A DNA stretch of 64,000 nt from Halomonas elongata (GCF_029081005.1 NZ_JAJQTQ010000011.1:62001-126000); one strand, 5' to 3'. Positions 34,151 to 42,681 are shown, counted from the first letter of the stretch. A program made the numbers and translations. The notes: generated by a model not told the origin, from the sequence alone.

Positions 34151-35323
34151 ATGTTCTCACTTCGCCGGTCGCTACTGGCGCTGGGTTGCCTGATGCTTGC
34201 CGGCAGCCTGTCCGTTCCTCCGCTTGTCATGGGGGCTGAGGACAGCGACACCGCCGAGCGGCGTTACCCGCCGTTGAACACCCTCGTCATGGTCCCGGAC
34301 ATCCCGCCGGCGACACCGGCCGATCCGCTGGTGAGCTACCGTGGCCGACCGAGTGGCCCGGCCGTGGACACGCCCTCCCGTCCCATCGCGCCAGCCATTG
34401 CCATGGGACCGGCAGAGCCCATCGCACCACCACCGGTCGACCACCTCGAGGTATCGCTGGACTGGTATCCCAGCCCGCGACATGCCGCCCTGTATGTGGC
34501 CAAGGCCCGCGACATGTTCGCGCACCGGGGACTGGACGTCAGACTCTCGACCCCCGCCGACCCCGAGGTGCCGACCAAGCTGCTGGCCGACTCGCGAATC
34601 GACCTGGCGCTGACTCGTCAGCCCCTGCTCCACCTCCAGGTCGATCATGGCATGCCGCTGGTGCGCGTCGCCACGCTGGTAGGCGTTCCGCTGACCGCCC
34701 TGATCGTGAGACGCGACACGGATATCGAATCCCCCGCCCAACTGGAAGGTGCCCGTATCGGTCACGCCGATCAGGACTCGGAGCAGATCCTGCTGCCCGC
34801 CATGCTCGCCGATCACGACATTCCCATGGACAGCCTCGATACGCCGAACGTTCACTACCGGATGGAACAGGCCATGCATGAGGGACGTGTCGATGCCGTG
34901 ATCGGTGGCATGCGCCACTTGCTGCCTCGCTCCCTGGCCAATGATGGCCTGGCCACGCGCAGCTTCTCGGTGGAAGCCTACGGCATGCCGCGGCACGATG
35001 GCCTGATCCTGGTGGCCAACCGCAACGACCTGCAACGCCAGCGCTCGGCCATACGACGTTTCGTATCGGCCCTCGAGGAAGCCACGGCGTGGATCCTCGA
35101 GCATCCCGACGAAAGCTGGTCATTGCTCATCGCCACCGAGCCGACCTTGGACACCCCGGTCAATCGTGACGCCTGGCCGGAAATACGGGCACGCCTGACC
35201 CAGACACCCGCGGCCTTGAGTCAAGAACGTTATCAGGCCATGGAACGCTTCCTTTTCGACGCCGGCTTGGCCGACGCGCAACATCCCGTATCTCGGCTCG
35301 CCGTGGATATCGGCAGCCCTTGA
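34151..35323 (+). CDS. NMT1/THI5-like periplasmic binding protein
   Basis: A 390-residue secreted protein. Residues 1-28 are a signal peptide (RRSLLALGCLMLAGSLSVPPLVMGAED). A Pro-rich linker runs to about residue 95, followed by an NMT1/SsuA-type substrate-binding fold: VSLDWYPSPRHAALYVAKARDMFAHRGLDVRL, then LADSRIDLALTRQPLLHLQ and ALIVRRDTDIESPAQLEGARIGHAD. Relatives bind pyrimidine thiamine precursors or sulfonates. No permease or ATPase is adjacent. GGAG lies ahead of the ATG. The long linker ahead of the domain is unusual. Confidence 0.82.
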   Translation: MFSLRRSLLALGCLMLAGSLSVPPLVMGAEDSDTAERRYPPLNTLVMVPDIPPATPADPLVSYRGRPSGPAVDTPSRPIAPAIAMGPAEPIAPPPVDHLEVSLDWYPSPRHAALYVAKARDMFAHRGLDVRLSTPADPEVPTKLLADSRIDLALTRQPLLHLQVDHGMPLVRVATLVGVPLTALIVRRDTDIESPAQLEGARIGHADQDSEQILLPAMLADHDIPMDSLDTPNVHYRMEQAMHEGRVDAVIGGMRHLLPRSLANDGLATRSFSVEAYGMPRHDGLILVANRNDLQRQRSAIRRFVSALEEATAWILEHPDESWSLLIATEPTLDTPVNRDAWPEIRARLTQTPAALSQERYQAMERFLFDAGLADAQHPVSRLAVDIGSP

Positions 35324-35324
35324 A

Positions 35325-36101
35325 TCACCCCACTCCGAGGAGGAAGCGGTTGACCGTCTCCTGAAACGCCTCGGGCTGTTCGGCATGCAGCCAATGACCT
35401 GCATCGAGGGTCACCAGCTCGGCATCGGGCAACACGCGGTACAATGCAGGCAGCATCTCGTCGGTGACATAACGCGAGCGCGAACCCCGCACCACCAGGG
35501 TCGGCCCCTCGAAGGCCCCCTCGCCGGCCGGTTCGGCCATGATAGCGTCATAATCCCCCTCGATCTCGTCGAGGCCGATCCGCAGACGGAGTCCACCTTG
35601 CTCGCCACGCGCCAGGTTGGTGGCCAGGAACAACCGAGTGGGCCGCTCGGCAACATGCTCGGCGAGCAAGGCATCAGCCTCGCCACGAGTCGTTGGTGCC
35701 CCGTTCTCGAGGCGTCGCAGTCCGGCGAAGATGCTGTCGTGATCATGACCATAGGCGTGCGGCGCAATATCGGCGACGATCAGGGAGGCGACCCTTGATG
35801 GCGCGAGTCGCGACACACTGATCACGACCTTGCCGCCCATGGAGTGCCCCAGCAGATGAGCCTTTGGCACATCGAGCCGGTCCAGCAATGCCATCAGATC
35901 CTGAGCCATCGCTTCATAGCTCATGCCCTCGGCATGGGGGGAACGACCGTGATTGCGCAGATCGACGGCGATCACCCGCCGCGACTCACGCCACTTCTTG
36001 ATATGAGAGCGCCAGTTGTCGGCACTGCCCAGCAGGCCGTGGACCACCACCAGCGGCACGCCTTCGCCGCCAGTATCGATATGGTTGAGCGCGACGGGCA
36101 T
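35325..36101 (-). CDS. ybfF: Alpha/beta-hydrolase, YbfF-type esterase
   Basis: A 258-residue hydrolase. It has the oxyanion HGLLGSADNW, the nucleophile elbow GHSMGGK (Ser), and C-terminal acid and base residues (RGSRSRYV, DAGHWLHAEQP). Sequence resembles YbfF, an acyl-CoA/short-chain esterase. The ATG at 36101 is preceded by AAGGAGA; an upstream ATG ten codons earlier lacks a site. It ends one base after the converging NMT1-like gene stops. Confidence 0.9.
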   Translation of the reverse strand: MPVALNHIDTGGEGVPLVVVHGLLGSADNWRSHIKKWRESRRVIAVDLRNHGRSPHAEGMSYEAMAQDLMALLDRLDVPKAHLLGHSMGGKVVISVSRLAPSRVASLIVADIAPHAYGHDHDSIFAGLRRLENGAPTTRGEADALLAEHVAERPTRLFLATNLARGEQGGLRLRIGLDEIEGDYDAIMAEPAGEGAFEGPTLVVRGSRSRYVTDEMLPALYRVLPDAELVTLDAGHWLHAEQPEAFQETVNRFLLGVG

Positions 36102-36143
36102 CGTGGTCTCTCCTTGTGCGGTTGAATTCAATGACGGGTGAAT

Positions 36144-36827
36144 TCAAGAACGAACTCGGGCCTGCTCTGGCGCCATGTCCTCGCCGCCGGTCATGGTCAC
36201 CAGCCGGCGAGTCAACCAGCCGAGCAGGATACCGTACAGCGGCAGAAAGAGCGCCAGACTGATCCCCAGCTTGATGGCGTAGTCCACCCAGGCGATCTCG
36301 GGCCAGTTGGCGGCCATGAAGGGGTCCGGGCTGTGGTGGAAGGCGATCGAGAAGAACGCAAAGGTATCGGCCAGATTGCCGAACAGCGTGGACATTGCCG
36401 GCGCCACCCACCAGATGTGCAGGCGACGCAGGCGATCGAACACCGTGACATCCAGCAGTTGCCCGACCACATAGGCCATGAAGCTGGCAAGCGCAATGCG
36501 TGCCACGAACAGATCCCACTGCGCCAACGCCTCGAACCCGGCGAAGCCGCCTCGCGGAAATACCACCGACACCCCATAGGACACCAGCAAGGCCGGGAAC
36601 ATCACCCGGAAGATGATGGCACGGGCCGGCTCCTTGCCGAACAGCCGTACCGTGAGGTCGGTGGCGAGGAAGATAAAGGGGAAGCTGAAGGCGCCCCAGG
36701 TCGTGTGCAGGCCGAACAGGCTGAACGGCAATTGGACGAGATAGTTGCTGGCGGCGATGACCAGAATATGGAAGGCAACCAGCAAGGCCAGGCAGCGGCG
36801 GGTCTGGGCAGCAGATAACACGAACAT
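36144..36827 (-). CDS. yhhQ: Queuosine precursor transporter YhhQ (VUT family)
   Basis: A 227-residue inner-membrane protein with six or so helices. It imports preQ0/preQ1, precursors of the tRNA nucleoside queuosine. Family landmarks are ILVIAASNYLVQLP, TWGAFSFPFIFLATDLTVRLFGK, PRGGFAGFEAL and AYVVGQLLDVTVFDRLR...STLFGNLADTFAFFSIAF. Upstream lie a good sigma-70 promoter and a compact pseudoknot resembling a preQ1 riboswitch that would hide the ribosome site, which supports the function. Confidence 0.93.
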   Translation of the reverse strand: MFVLSAAQTRRCLALLVAFHILVIAASNYLVQLPFSLFGLHTTWGAFSFPFIFLATDLTVRLFGKEPARAIIFRVMFPALLVSYGVSVVFPRGGFAGFEALAQWDLFVARIALASFMAYVVGQLLDVTVFDRLRRLHIWWVAPAMSTLFGNLADTFAFFSIAFHHSPDPFMAANWPEIAWVDYAIKLGISLALFLPLYGILLGWLTRRLVTMTGGEDMAPEQARVRS

Positions 36828-36835
36828 CGGGACAG

Positions 36836-36866
36836 CCTTTTTGGCAGGAGGGGTGAGGGAACCCTC
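36836..36866 (-). promoter_or_regulatory. Candidate preQ1-I riboswitch in the yhhQ leader
   Basis: On the minus strand the leader folds as an H-type pseudoknot of the preQ1-I kind: P1 GAGG pairs with CCTC (36866-36863 with 36851-36848); loop 1 is GTTC; P2 CCT (36858-36856) pairs with AGG (36838-36836); loop 2 is CAC followed by the C expected to pair with preQ1; loop 3 ends in an A-run. P2's 3' strand is the AAAAAGG ribosome site of yhhQ, 8 bases from its ATG, so ligand would block translation. Loop 1 is one base longer and loop 2 shorter than in the B. subtilis example. Confidence 0.55.
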
Positions 36867-36905
36867 ATGGTGATCAATGGGCCGAGCGCAACGGCGCGAA
36901 CGCGC

Positions 36906-36934
36906 GCATTATACGCACCCGGCGTCGCCCGGCC
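36906..36934 (-). promoter_or_regulatory. Sigma-70 promoter of yhhQ
   Basis: On the minus strand TTGGCC (36934-36929) and a perfect TATAAT (36911-36906) are separated by 17 bases. Transcription would start near 36899, giving a 70-base leader that contains the preQ1-like fold. Confidence 0.75.
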
Positions 36935-36962
36935 AAATGCCCGATGACCTGGCCTGCTCCTG

Positions 36963-38873
36963 TCACTCCAGGCGGGCTTGCTGCGATGCGCCGACCCGGT
37001 GCCGTCGCATCGTTCCATGAACCGATTCCAGGCTCGCCGGATCATCGATGGTCGAAGGAATCCCATAGGCCTGGCCATCGGCAATATTGCGCAACAACTT
37101 GCGCAGGATCTTGCCGGATCGTGTCTTCGGCAACCGGTCGACCACCAGCACCTGTCGAAGACAGGCGATCGGCCCGATCCACTGGCGCACCCGCTCGATC
37201 AACTCGGCCTCCAGCAACGCCTCATCGCCCGTGAACCCATCCTTGAGAATGACCAGGCCCACCGGCACCTGCCCCTTGAGCGCATCCTGGATGCCGATCA
37301 CCGCACACTCGGCCACCGCCGGATGAGCACCGACCACCTCTTCCATCTCGCCGGTGGACAAGCGATGCCCCGCCACATTGATCACATCATCGGTACGCCC
37401 CATGATGAACAGATACCCCTCCTCGTCGACATAGCCTCCGTCACCGGTCAGATAGACGCCGGGAAAGGCTGCCATGTAGGCCGAGTGGAAGCGTTCGGGA
37501 TCGCGCCAGATACCGGCCAGACAGCCTGGTGGCATGGGTTCCTTGATCACTACTGCCCCCTGCTCCTGCGCCATGGCGCGACGCCCTTCGCGATCCAGCA
37601 CCCGGACATCGAACCCCGGCACGGGCACCGTCGCCGATCCTGCCTTGATCGGCATCGGTTCCAGCCCCTGAAGATTCGCGGCCACGGGCCACCCGGTCTC
37701 GGTCTGCCACCAGTGATCGATGACCGGCACATCGAGCCTGTCCTGAAGCCAGTGGAAGGTCGGGGGATCCAGGCGCTCCCCGGCCAGAAACAATGACTCG
37801 AGACACGACAGATCATACCGGGAAAGCCATTCACCCTCGGGATCTTCCTTCTTGATGGCCCGAAAGGCGGTCGGCGCGGTAAAGAAGCTCTTCACCCGGT
37901 ATTCGGCGATCAGGCGCCAGAAGGCCCCCGCATCCGGCGTACGTACGGGCTTGCCTTCGTACACCACGGTCGTGCAACCCCGCAGCAATGGCGCATAGAC
38001 GATGTAGGAGTGGCCGACCACCCAGCCGACATCCGAGGCCGAGAAGAACACCTCGCCCGGTGCCATGTCGTAGACCGTCTCCATCGAATAGTGCAACGCC
38101 ACGCCGTATCCCCCGGTATCACGCACCACGCCCTTGGGCCTGCCCGTGGTCCCCGAGGTATACAGGATATAGAGCGGATCGGTGGCCTTGACCGGTACGC
38201 ATGCCGCCGGCTCGGCCGACGCTTCGAGGGCTTCCCAGTCGTGATCGCCTTCATCGAGTTCGGCGACATGGTTCTCGCGTTGAAGCAGCACGCAAGCGAC
38301 CGGCTTGTGCATGCTGCTCGCGAGAGCCTCGTCGACGATGGGCTTGTAGGGGACGATCCGGTCGATCTCGATACCGCAGGAAGCCGTCACGACGACCCGT
38401 GGTTCGGCATCCTCGATGCGAACCGCCAGCTCGTGAGGAGCGAAACCGCCGAACACCACCGAGTGCACGGCACCGAGACGGGCACAGGCCATCATGGCAA
38501 TCAACGCCTCGGGGACCATCGGCATGTAGATCACCACCCGGTCGCCATACCCCACGCCCAGTTCACGCAAGGCACCGGCGAAGCACGCGACTCGATCACG
38601 CAGTTGACGATAGCTCAGGGTGCGTTTCTGGTCGGTGACCGGCGAATCCCAATGGATGGCGGCCTGCTCGCCCCGCCCCTGCTCGACATGATGATCCAGC
38701 GCGGCATGACAGAGGTTGAGTTCGCCATCCTCGTACCAACGTGCATGCCCCTGGTCATCATGCCGCAATATGGTTCGCGGAGGCGTGAACCAGGGTAAAC
38801 GATCGGCCTGCTCGGCCCAGAACGCTTCAGGGGACTCGATAGAGCGGCGGAATTCGTCTTGATAGCGCGGCAT
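36963..38873 (-). CDS. prpE: Propionyl-CoA synthetase PrpE
   Basis: A 636-residue AMP-forming acyl-CoA synthetase that activates propionate for the methylcitrate cycle. It has the adenylation motifs LYILYTSGTTGRPKG, DHWWQTETGWP, YLTGDGGYVDEEGYLFIMGRTDD and C-terminal LPKTRSGKILRK with the catalytic Lys588, the residue acetylated by Pat in Salmonella. ACAS N-terminal features (YQDEFRRSIESPEAFWAEQA) favour PrpE over AcsA. The other prp genes are elsewhere. Nothing links it in an operon. Confidence 0.93.
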   Translation of the reverse strand: MPRYQDEFRRSIESPEAFWAEQADRLPWFTPPRTILRHDDQGHARWYEDGELNLCHAALDHHVEQGRGEQAAIHWDSPVTDQKRTLSYRQLRDRVACFAGALRELGVGYGDRVVIYMPMVPEALIAMMACARLGAVHSVVFGGFAPHELAVRIEDAEPRVVVTASCGIEIDRIVPYKPIVDEALASSMHKPVACVLLQRENHVAELDEGDHDWEALEASAEPAACVPVKATDPLYILYTSGTTGRPKGVVRDTGGYGVALHYSMETVYDMAPGEVFFSASDVGWVVGHSYIVYAPLLRGCTTVVYEGKPVRTPDAGAFWRLIAEYRVKSFFTAPTAFRAIKKEDPEGEWLSRYDLSCLESLFLAGERLDPPTFHWLQDRLDVPVIDHWWQTETGWPVAANLQGLEPMPIKAGSATVPVPGFDVRVLDREGRRAMAQEQGAVVIKEPMPPGCLAGIWRDPERFHSAYMAAFPGVYLTGDGGYVDEEGYLFIMGRTDDVINVAGHRLSTGEMEEVVGAHPAVAECAVIGIQDALKGQVPVGLVILKDGFTGDEALLEAELIERVRQWIGPIACLRQVLVVDRLPKTRSGKILRKLLRNIADGQAYGIPSTIDDPASLESVHGTMRRHRVGASQQARLE

Positions 38874-39242
38874 GCGGCATCACCTCTGGATTCACGACTC
38901 TGGTTGTCGGCTCGATTGTTGACACTCTAGACCAAGAGGTTACCGATGAATCTCAGACCAATGGCTAGAATTCGACAAAAGGACGAAACTCTTCAATAAC
39001 ATTGTCGACAAACAAGGAGTGGCGCGCCTATCCGCACGCCGACTCCGTCATTGAGTCAGCGTTGAATCGCAGGTGATCAGTTGGGTGGGCTATAGTGAAA
39101 ACAAAATTGTTGAGTAATGCCTGAATCAGAGAACTGAGATGGCGACAGCAGCCGGTGGAGGGCTGCCGAACGACCCATGAGGACCCGGTGGCCGGCGAGG
39201 GAAGACTGCGGCATTGGGCTCGCTAGCTCGAGGGGATACATC
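38874..39242. other. 370-base intergenic region between prpE and the ArsR-type gene
   Basis: A divergent promoter region without genes. It contains two copies of a GntR-like motif, attgttgaca (38914-38923) and attgtcgaca (39002-39011); the second is centred on the perfect palindrome ttgtcgacaa (39003-39012). Either prpE or the regulator gene could be the target. A readable stretch back to 39177 adds residues unlike ArsR proteins. Confidence 0.5.
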
Positions 39243-39560
39243 ATGACCAACGCTCAGCGCCAGGCAAGACGCCTGCTGGATGGAGGCGATGCGGCAGTCG
39301 ACCAGGCAAGCGCTCTACTCAAGGCGATGGCCAACGACAATCGCTTGCGAATCCTCTGCCTGCTGGCCGGCGCGGAACTTTCCGTGACCGAGCTCAACCA
39401 GCGACTCGCCCTCAGCCAATCCGCCCTGTCGCAACACCTGGCGATTCTTCGCCGGGAGGAACTGGTCGCCACCCGGCGAGCCTCCCAGACCATCTACTAT
39501 TCGCTGCACGGTGATCGCGCCAGCAGCCTCATCGAAGCACTCGGCAAGCTGGGCGCATGA
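39243..39560 (+). CDS. ArsR-family regulator, BigR/YgaV-like
   Basis: A 105-residue winged-helix repressor. Recognition region: LSVTELNQRLALSQSALSQHLAILRREELVATRRASQTIYYSLHG. The metal-binding ELCVCDL motif is replaced by AELSVTEL, so it is not an arsenic sensor. It most resembles the sulfide/redox branch (BigR, SqrR, YgaV), but only Cys39 is present; the second sensing cysteine near the C-terminus is missing. No target gene is adjacent: prpE is divergent and sohB converges. GAGGGG stands ahead of the ATG. Confidence 0.83.
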   Translation: MTNAQRQARRLLDGGDAAVDQASALLKAMANDNRLRILCLLAGAELSVTELNQRLALSQSALSQHLAILRREELVATRRASQTIYYSLHGDRASSLIEALGKLGA

Positions 39561-39581
39561 TACAAGCGCCCGATTGCCGGC

Positions 39582-40622
39582 TCAGCGTTTCTGCCAGAGG
39601 CTGGCATCGAGCGCTTCCATGCCACGCTCGACACCGCGCTCGATGCCGTGCGATACCGACAGGCCCAGACGCTCGGCAAGGCCGCGCCGGGGCTGAATGC
39701 TCAGGACCATGACCCTGGCATCCTCCATGCGTTCGGCGAGATAGGCCTCACTGGTCCCGATGTCATCGATCAATCCTCTCGGCAGCGCCTCCGTACCGTG
39801 CCAGGCCTCGCCGGTGGCCACCGCCTCGATATCGAGGGACGGCCGACGTTCGGCGACATAGCGCTTGAAAAGGTCATGCACCGAATCCAGTTCGGCCAGG
39901 AACTTCTCCCGGCCTTCCTCGGTATTTTCACCGAACACCGTCAGGGTCCGCTTGTAGTGCCCTGCGGTGAGAACATCCACATCGATGTCATGCCGCTTGA
40001 GCAGGCGATGGACATTCGGCACCTGCGCGACCACACCGATCGACCCCAGCACGGCAAAGGGGGCCGCACGCAACCGGTCTGCACAGCACGCCATCAGGTA
40101 GCCCCCGCTGGCCGCCACCTTGTCGACACAGACCGTGGTAGATAGCCCGGCCTGACGCAGGCGATCCATCTCGGCGGCGGCATGACCATAGGCATGAACC
40201 AGTCCGCCCGGCGACTCCAGTCGCACCACCACTTCATCCCCCTCGTCCGCGACATCCAGAACGGCCGAGACTTCCTCTGCCAGCCTGCCGGTGGCGCTGG
40301 CCTTGAGATCCCCGTGGAAGTCCAGTACCCAGACCGTCGAACGCGGCGAACCGTCAGTGTCGCGTTGCTTGCCACGTGCCTTGTCGTCCCGCCGAAAGGC
40401 TTTCGCCAATCGTTTACGAGCGCTTGGCTCACTGGCCGCCAGACGCAACCGCCGTGCACGCCGACGACGCCGGGCATTGAGTTCCTCCAGCTTGATATGG
40501 CTGCGCTCCTCGCCGCCCCCGGAGCGGGCTCTGGCCACCATGATCAGCACCAGGGCGACGACAGCGACCACGACCAGCCACTGGGCCAGGAACATGCCGA
40601 ACTCACCCAACCATTCATTCAC
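39582..40622 (-). CDS. sohB: SohB-type S49 membrane peptidase
   Basis: A 346-residue inner-membrane serine protease of the SppA/SohB family. One N-terminal membrane helix (MFLAQWLVVVAVVALVLIMVA) is followed by a basic cytosolic-type linker and the S49 domain: LESPGGLVHAYGHAAAEM, DKVAASGGYLMACCAD (nucleophile Ser), GSIGVVAQ and HYKRTLT (catalytic Lys). A GTG start at 40622 is chosen because GAGGAG is seven bases ahead; a start ten codons earlier is possible. It converges on the ArsR-type gene. Confidence 0.9.
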   Translation of the reverse strand: MNEWLGEFGMFLAQWLVVVAVVALVLIMVARARSGGGEERSHIKLEELNARRRRRARRLRLAASEPSARKRLAKAFRRDDKARGKQRDTDGSPRSTVWVLDFHGDLKASATGRLAEEVSAVLDVADEGDEVVVRLESPGGLVHAYGHAAAEMDRLRQAGLSTTVCVDKVAASGGYLMACCADRLRAAPFAVLGSIGVVAQVPNVHRLLKRHDIDVDVLTAGHYKRTLTVFGENTEEGREKFLAELDSVHDLFKRYVAERRPSLDIEAVATGEAWHGTEALPRGLIDDIGTSEAYLAERMEDARVMVLSIQPRRGLAERLGLSVSHGIERGVERGMEALDASLWQKR

Positions 40623-40691
40623 GATATGACTCCTCTCGATCTGTCGACTCACATGCTGACGCCGGTGTACCAGTGGAACAAGTCGGCTTGA

Positions 40692-40709
40692 TTAAAACGA
40701 TCGTTTTAA
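40692..40709. promoter_or_regulatory. Perfect 18-bp palindrome in the sohB/SCP2 divergent region
   Basis: ttaaaacgatcgttttaa is its own reverse complement. It fits a TetR-type operator and resembles the PsrA pattern (AAAC-N4-GTTT) used for fatty-acid genes. It is 49 bases ahead of the SCP2 gene and about 70 ahead of sohB. Confidence 0.6.
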
Positions 40710-40757
40710 ATACGCTTGCACCACCTTTCGACACAATGACCCACAGGGACCCCCGCC

Positions 40758-41063
40758 ATGTCCACCTTCGACAAGCTGCACGACCGTTTCGATGCCCAGG
40801 CCGCCCAGGGTATGAACGACATCTTCCAGTTTCACTTCAGTGACGCCGAGGATCATTACCTCAAGGTCGTGGACGGTGAACTCGAGATCTGCACCGGCGA
40901 ACACGAGGATCCCTCGGTCAGTCTGAGCCTGAGCACCGAGACGCTGAAAGGTGTGATGTCCGGCGAGATCAACGGCATGACGGCCTTCATGACCGGCAAG
41001 CTGAAGGCCACCGGCAATATCATGCTGGCCACCAGGCTCACCAGCCTGTTTCCCGCCAAGTGA
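40758..41063 (+). CDS. SCP2 sterol-binding domain protein
   Basis: A 101-residue single-domain SCP2 protein (FQFHFSDAEDHYLKVVDGELEICTGEHEDPSVSLSLSTETLKGVMSGEINGMTAFMTGKLKATGNIMLA). It probably binds a lipid or fatty acyl chain. It lies next to sohB and nudC as in other gammaproteobacteria. The palindrome upstream suggests control by a lipid-responsive TetR-type repressor. Confidence 0.9.
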   Translation: MSTFDKLHDRFDAQAAQGMNDIFQFHFSDAEDHYLKVVDGELEICTGEHEDPSVSLSLSTETLKGVMSGEINGMTAFMTGKLKATGNIMLATRLTSLFPAK

Positions 41064-41092
41064 AAGGACTTCCCCCGTGTTGTCGAGTCGTT

Positions 41093-41866
41093 TCAGGGCC
41101 GGACGCCGACCTCCGCGAGATGCGTATCGATCAAGGCACGGGAAATCGAGTACGACGGCGGAAGCTTGGGCAATTGCCTCGGCGTGAACCAGGCCGCATC
41201 ACTGATTTCCACGCCATCGATGCGAATCCGCCGGCTTGCCGCCTCGGCGAAATAGCCGAGCATCAGGGAGTGTGGAAAGGGCCAGGCCTGACTCTGGAAG
41301 TAGCGCAGCCGGCCCAGGGCCACGCCCACTTCTTCCTCGACCTCGCGACGCACCGCTTCCTCGGCAGACTCCCCTGGCTCGATGAACCCGGCCAGGGTCG
41401 AATAGCGTCCGGCGGGAAAACGCGGGCTCCGCGCCAGCAGCATCGATGCTCCATGGGTCACCAGGGTGATGATGCACGGCGAGATGCGCGGGTAGTTGCG
41501 CTGACCACACTGTGCGCACTGCATGGCGAACTCGCTGTCGAGTCGCGATGAAGGCGCGCCGCAACGGCCGCAAAAACGGTGATTGCGCAACCAGGCGCCC
41601 ACTTGAAGTGCCGTGGACACCAGCGGAAACCAGTCGCCCGGCAGACGTACCAGCCAGTCCCGGCCTTCCAGCCAGTCGTCACCGGCCCGTTCTTCAAGCG
41701 ACAGTCCCACCGGTTCGCCACCCCACCAGCAAAGCGGCTGCACGCCCTCATGCCAACGGGTCGGCGGTTGCAAGGGCCCGCCATCCCGAGCGGGCGCGAT
41801 GCGCCCCTCGGCGAGTCGAATCAGGCGCCCCGCCTCGGCATCATGGGGCAAGTCGCGCTTCAGCAT
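41093..41866 (-). CDS. nudC: NADH pyrophosphatase NudC
   Basis: A 257-residue Nudix hydrolase that cleaves NADH and removes NAD caps from RNA. The zinc ribbon CGRCG...CAQCG is followed by the Nudix box GFIEPGESAEEAVRREVEEEVGV and the NADH signature SQAWPFPHS (usually SQPWPFP). The ATG at 41866 overlaps the dnaQ stop (TGATG), with GGGGAGG ahead, so nudC is translationally coupled to dnaQ. A longer start inside dnaQ is rejected. Confidence 0.94.
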   Translation of the reverse strand: MLKRDLPHDAEAGRLIRLAEGRIAPARDGGPLQPPTRWHEGVQPLCWWGGEPVGLSLEERAGDDWLEGRDWLVRLPGDWFPLVSTALQVGAWLRNHRFCGRCGAPSSRLDSEFAMQCAQCGQRNYPRISPCIITLVTHGASMLLARSPRFPAGRYSTLAGFIEPGESAEEAVRREVEEEVGVALGRLRYFQSQAWPFPHSLMLGYFAEAASRRIRIDGVEISDAAWFTPRQLPKLPPSYSISRALIDTHLAEVGVRP

Positions 41867-42636
41867 CAGCCTTCCTCCCCGGGGATCATCCCGGGCCACC
41901 CTTCCAGGCCGTCCCATTGGCACTGCCCCGACGCCTCACGGATGCCGGCCAGCTTGTCGCGATGCGCCTGCCACTCTGCCTCGTCCGGCTGACGAACGCT
42001 GAGCTGGCCCGGCGACAGCGACAGGCGCCGTATCATCAAGCCGCCACTGTTGTCGTCCTGCCCGGTGTCGTCACCGGCGGAAGCATCCAGCGACAAGGCG
42101 GTCTGCCCCCCGGTCATCGCCAGGTAGACATCGGCCAGGATCTCGGCATCCAGCAAGGCACCGTGAAGCACTCGGTGTCCGTTCTGGACATCATAGCGCT
42201 TGCAGAGCGCATCCAGGTTGTTGCGCTGCCCGGGATGCTTGTCTCGCGCCAACCGCAACGTATCCAGAATACGACAATGCTCGGCCACCGGCCCTAACGA
42301 CGGCTCGCCCCTCGCCTTGTTGAGCATGGCGAGTTCGTGATCGATGAAACCGACATCGAAAGGCGCGTTGTGAATGACCAGCTCGGCACCCTCGATGAAG
42401 GCCCAGAAGGCATCGGCTACTTCAGCGAATACCGGCTCGTCGGCCACCTTTTCGTTGGTGATACCGTGAACCTCCACGGCCTCGGCTTCGATATCCCGCT
42501 CGGGATTGATGTACTGATGATAGGTATTACCGGTCAATCGTCGATTGACCATCTCCACCGCACCGATCTCGATCAGGCGATGGCCGTCGCGGGGATCGAT
42601 GCCGGTGGTCTCGGTATCCAGGATGATCTGGCGCAT
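41866..42636 (-). CDS. dnaQ: DNA polymerase III epsilon subunit DnaQ
   Basis: The proofreading 3'-5' exonuclease of the replicase. The 256-residue protein has ExoI with Asp7 and Glu9 (ILDTETTG), ExoII (LVIHNAPFDVGFIDHEL) and ExoIII (HGALLDAEILADVYL, the HxxxxD form). The C-terminal ~60 residues bind the polymerase subunit alpha. The rnhA-dnaQ order, 45 bases apart on one strand, is widely conserved. Confidence 0.95.
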   Translation of the reverse strand: MRQIILDTETTGIDPRDGHRLIEIGAVEMVNRRLTGNTYHQYINPERDIEAEAVEVHGITNEKVADEPVFAEVADAFWAFIEGAELVIHNAPFDVGFIDHELAMLNKARGEPSLGPVAEHCRILDTLRLARDKHPGQRNNLDALCKRYDVQNGHRVLHGALLDAEILADVYLAMTGGQTALSLDASAGDDTGQDDNSGGLMIRRLSLSPGQLSVRQPDEAEWQAHRDKLAGIREASGQCQWDGLEGWPGMIPGEEG

Positions 42637-42681
42637 GTCGTGTCTCGTGCTCGCTGCTCGGCGTTGGGAAAAGTCGGCGCG

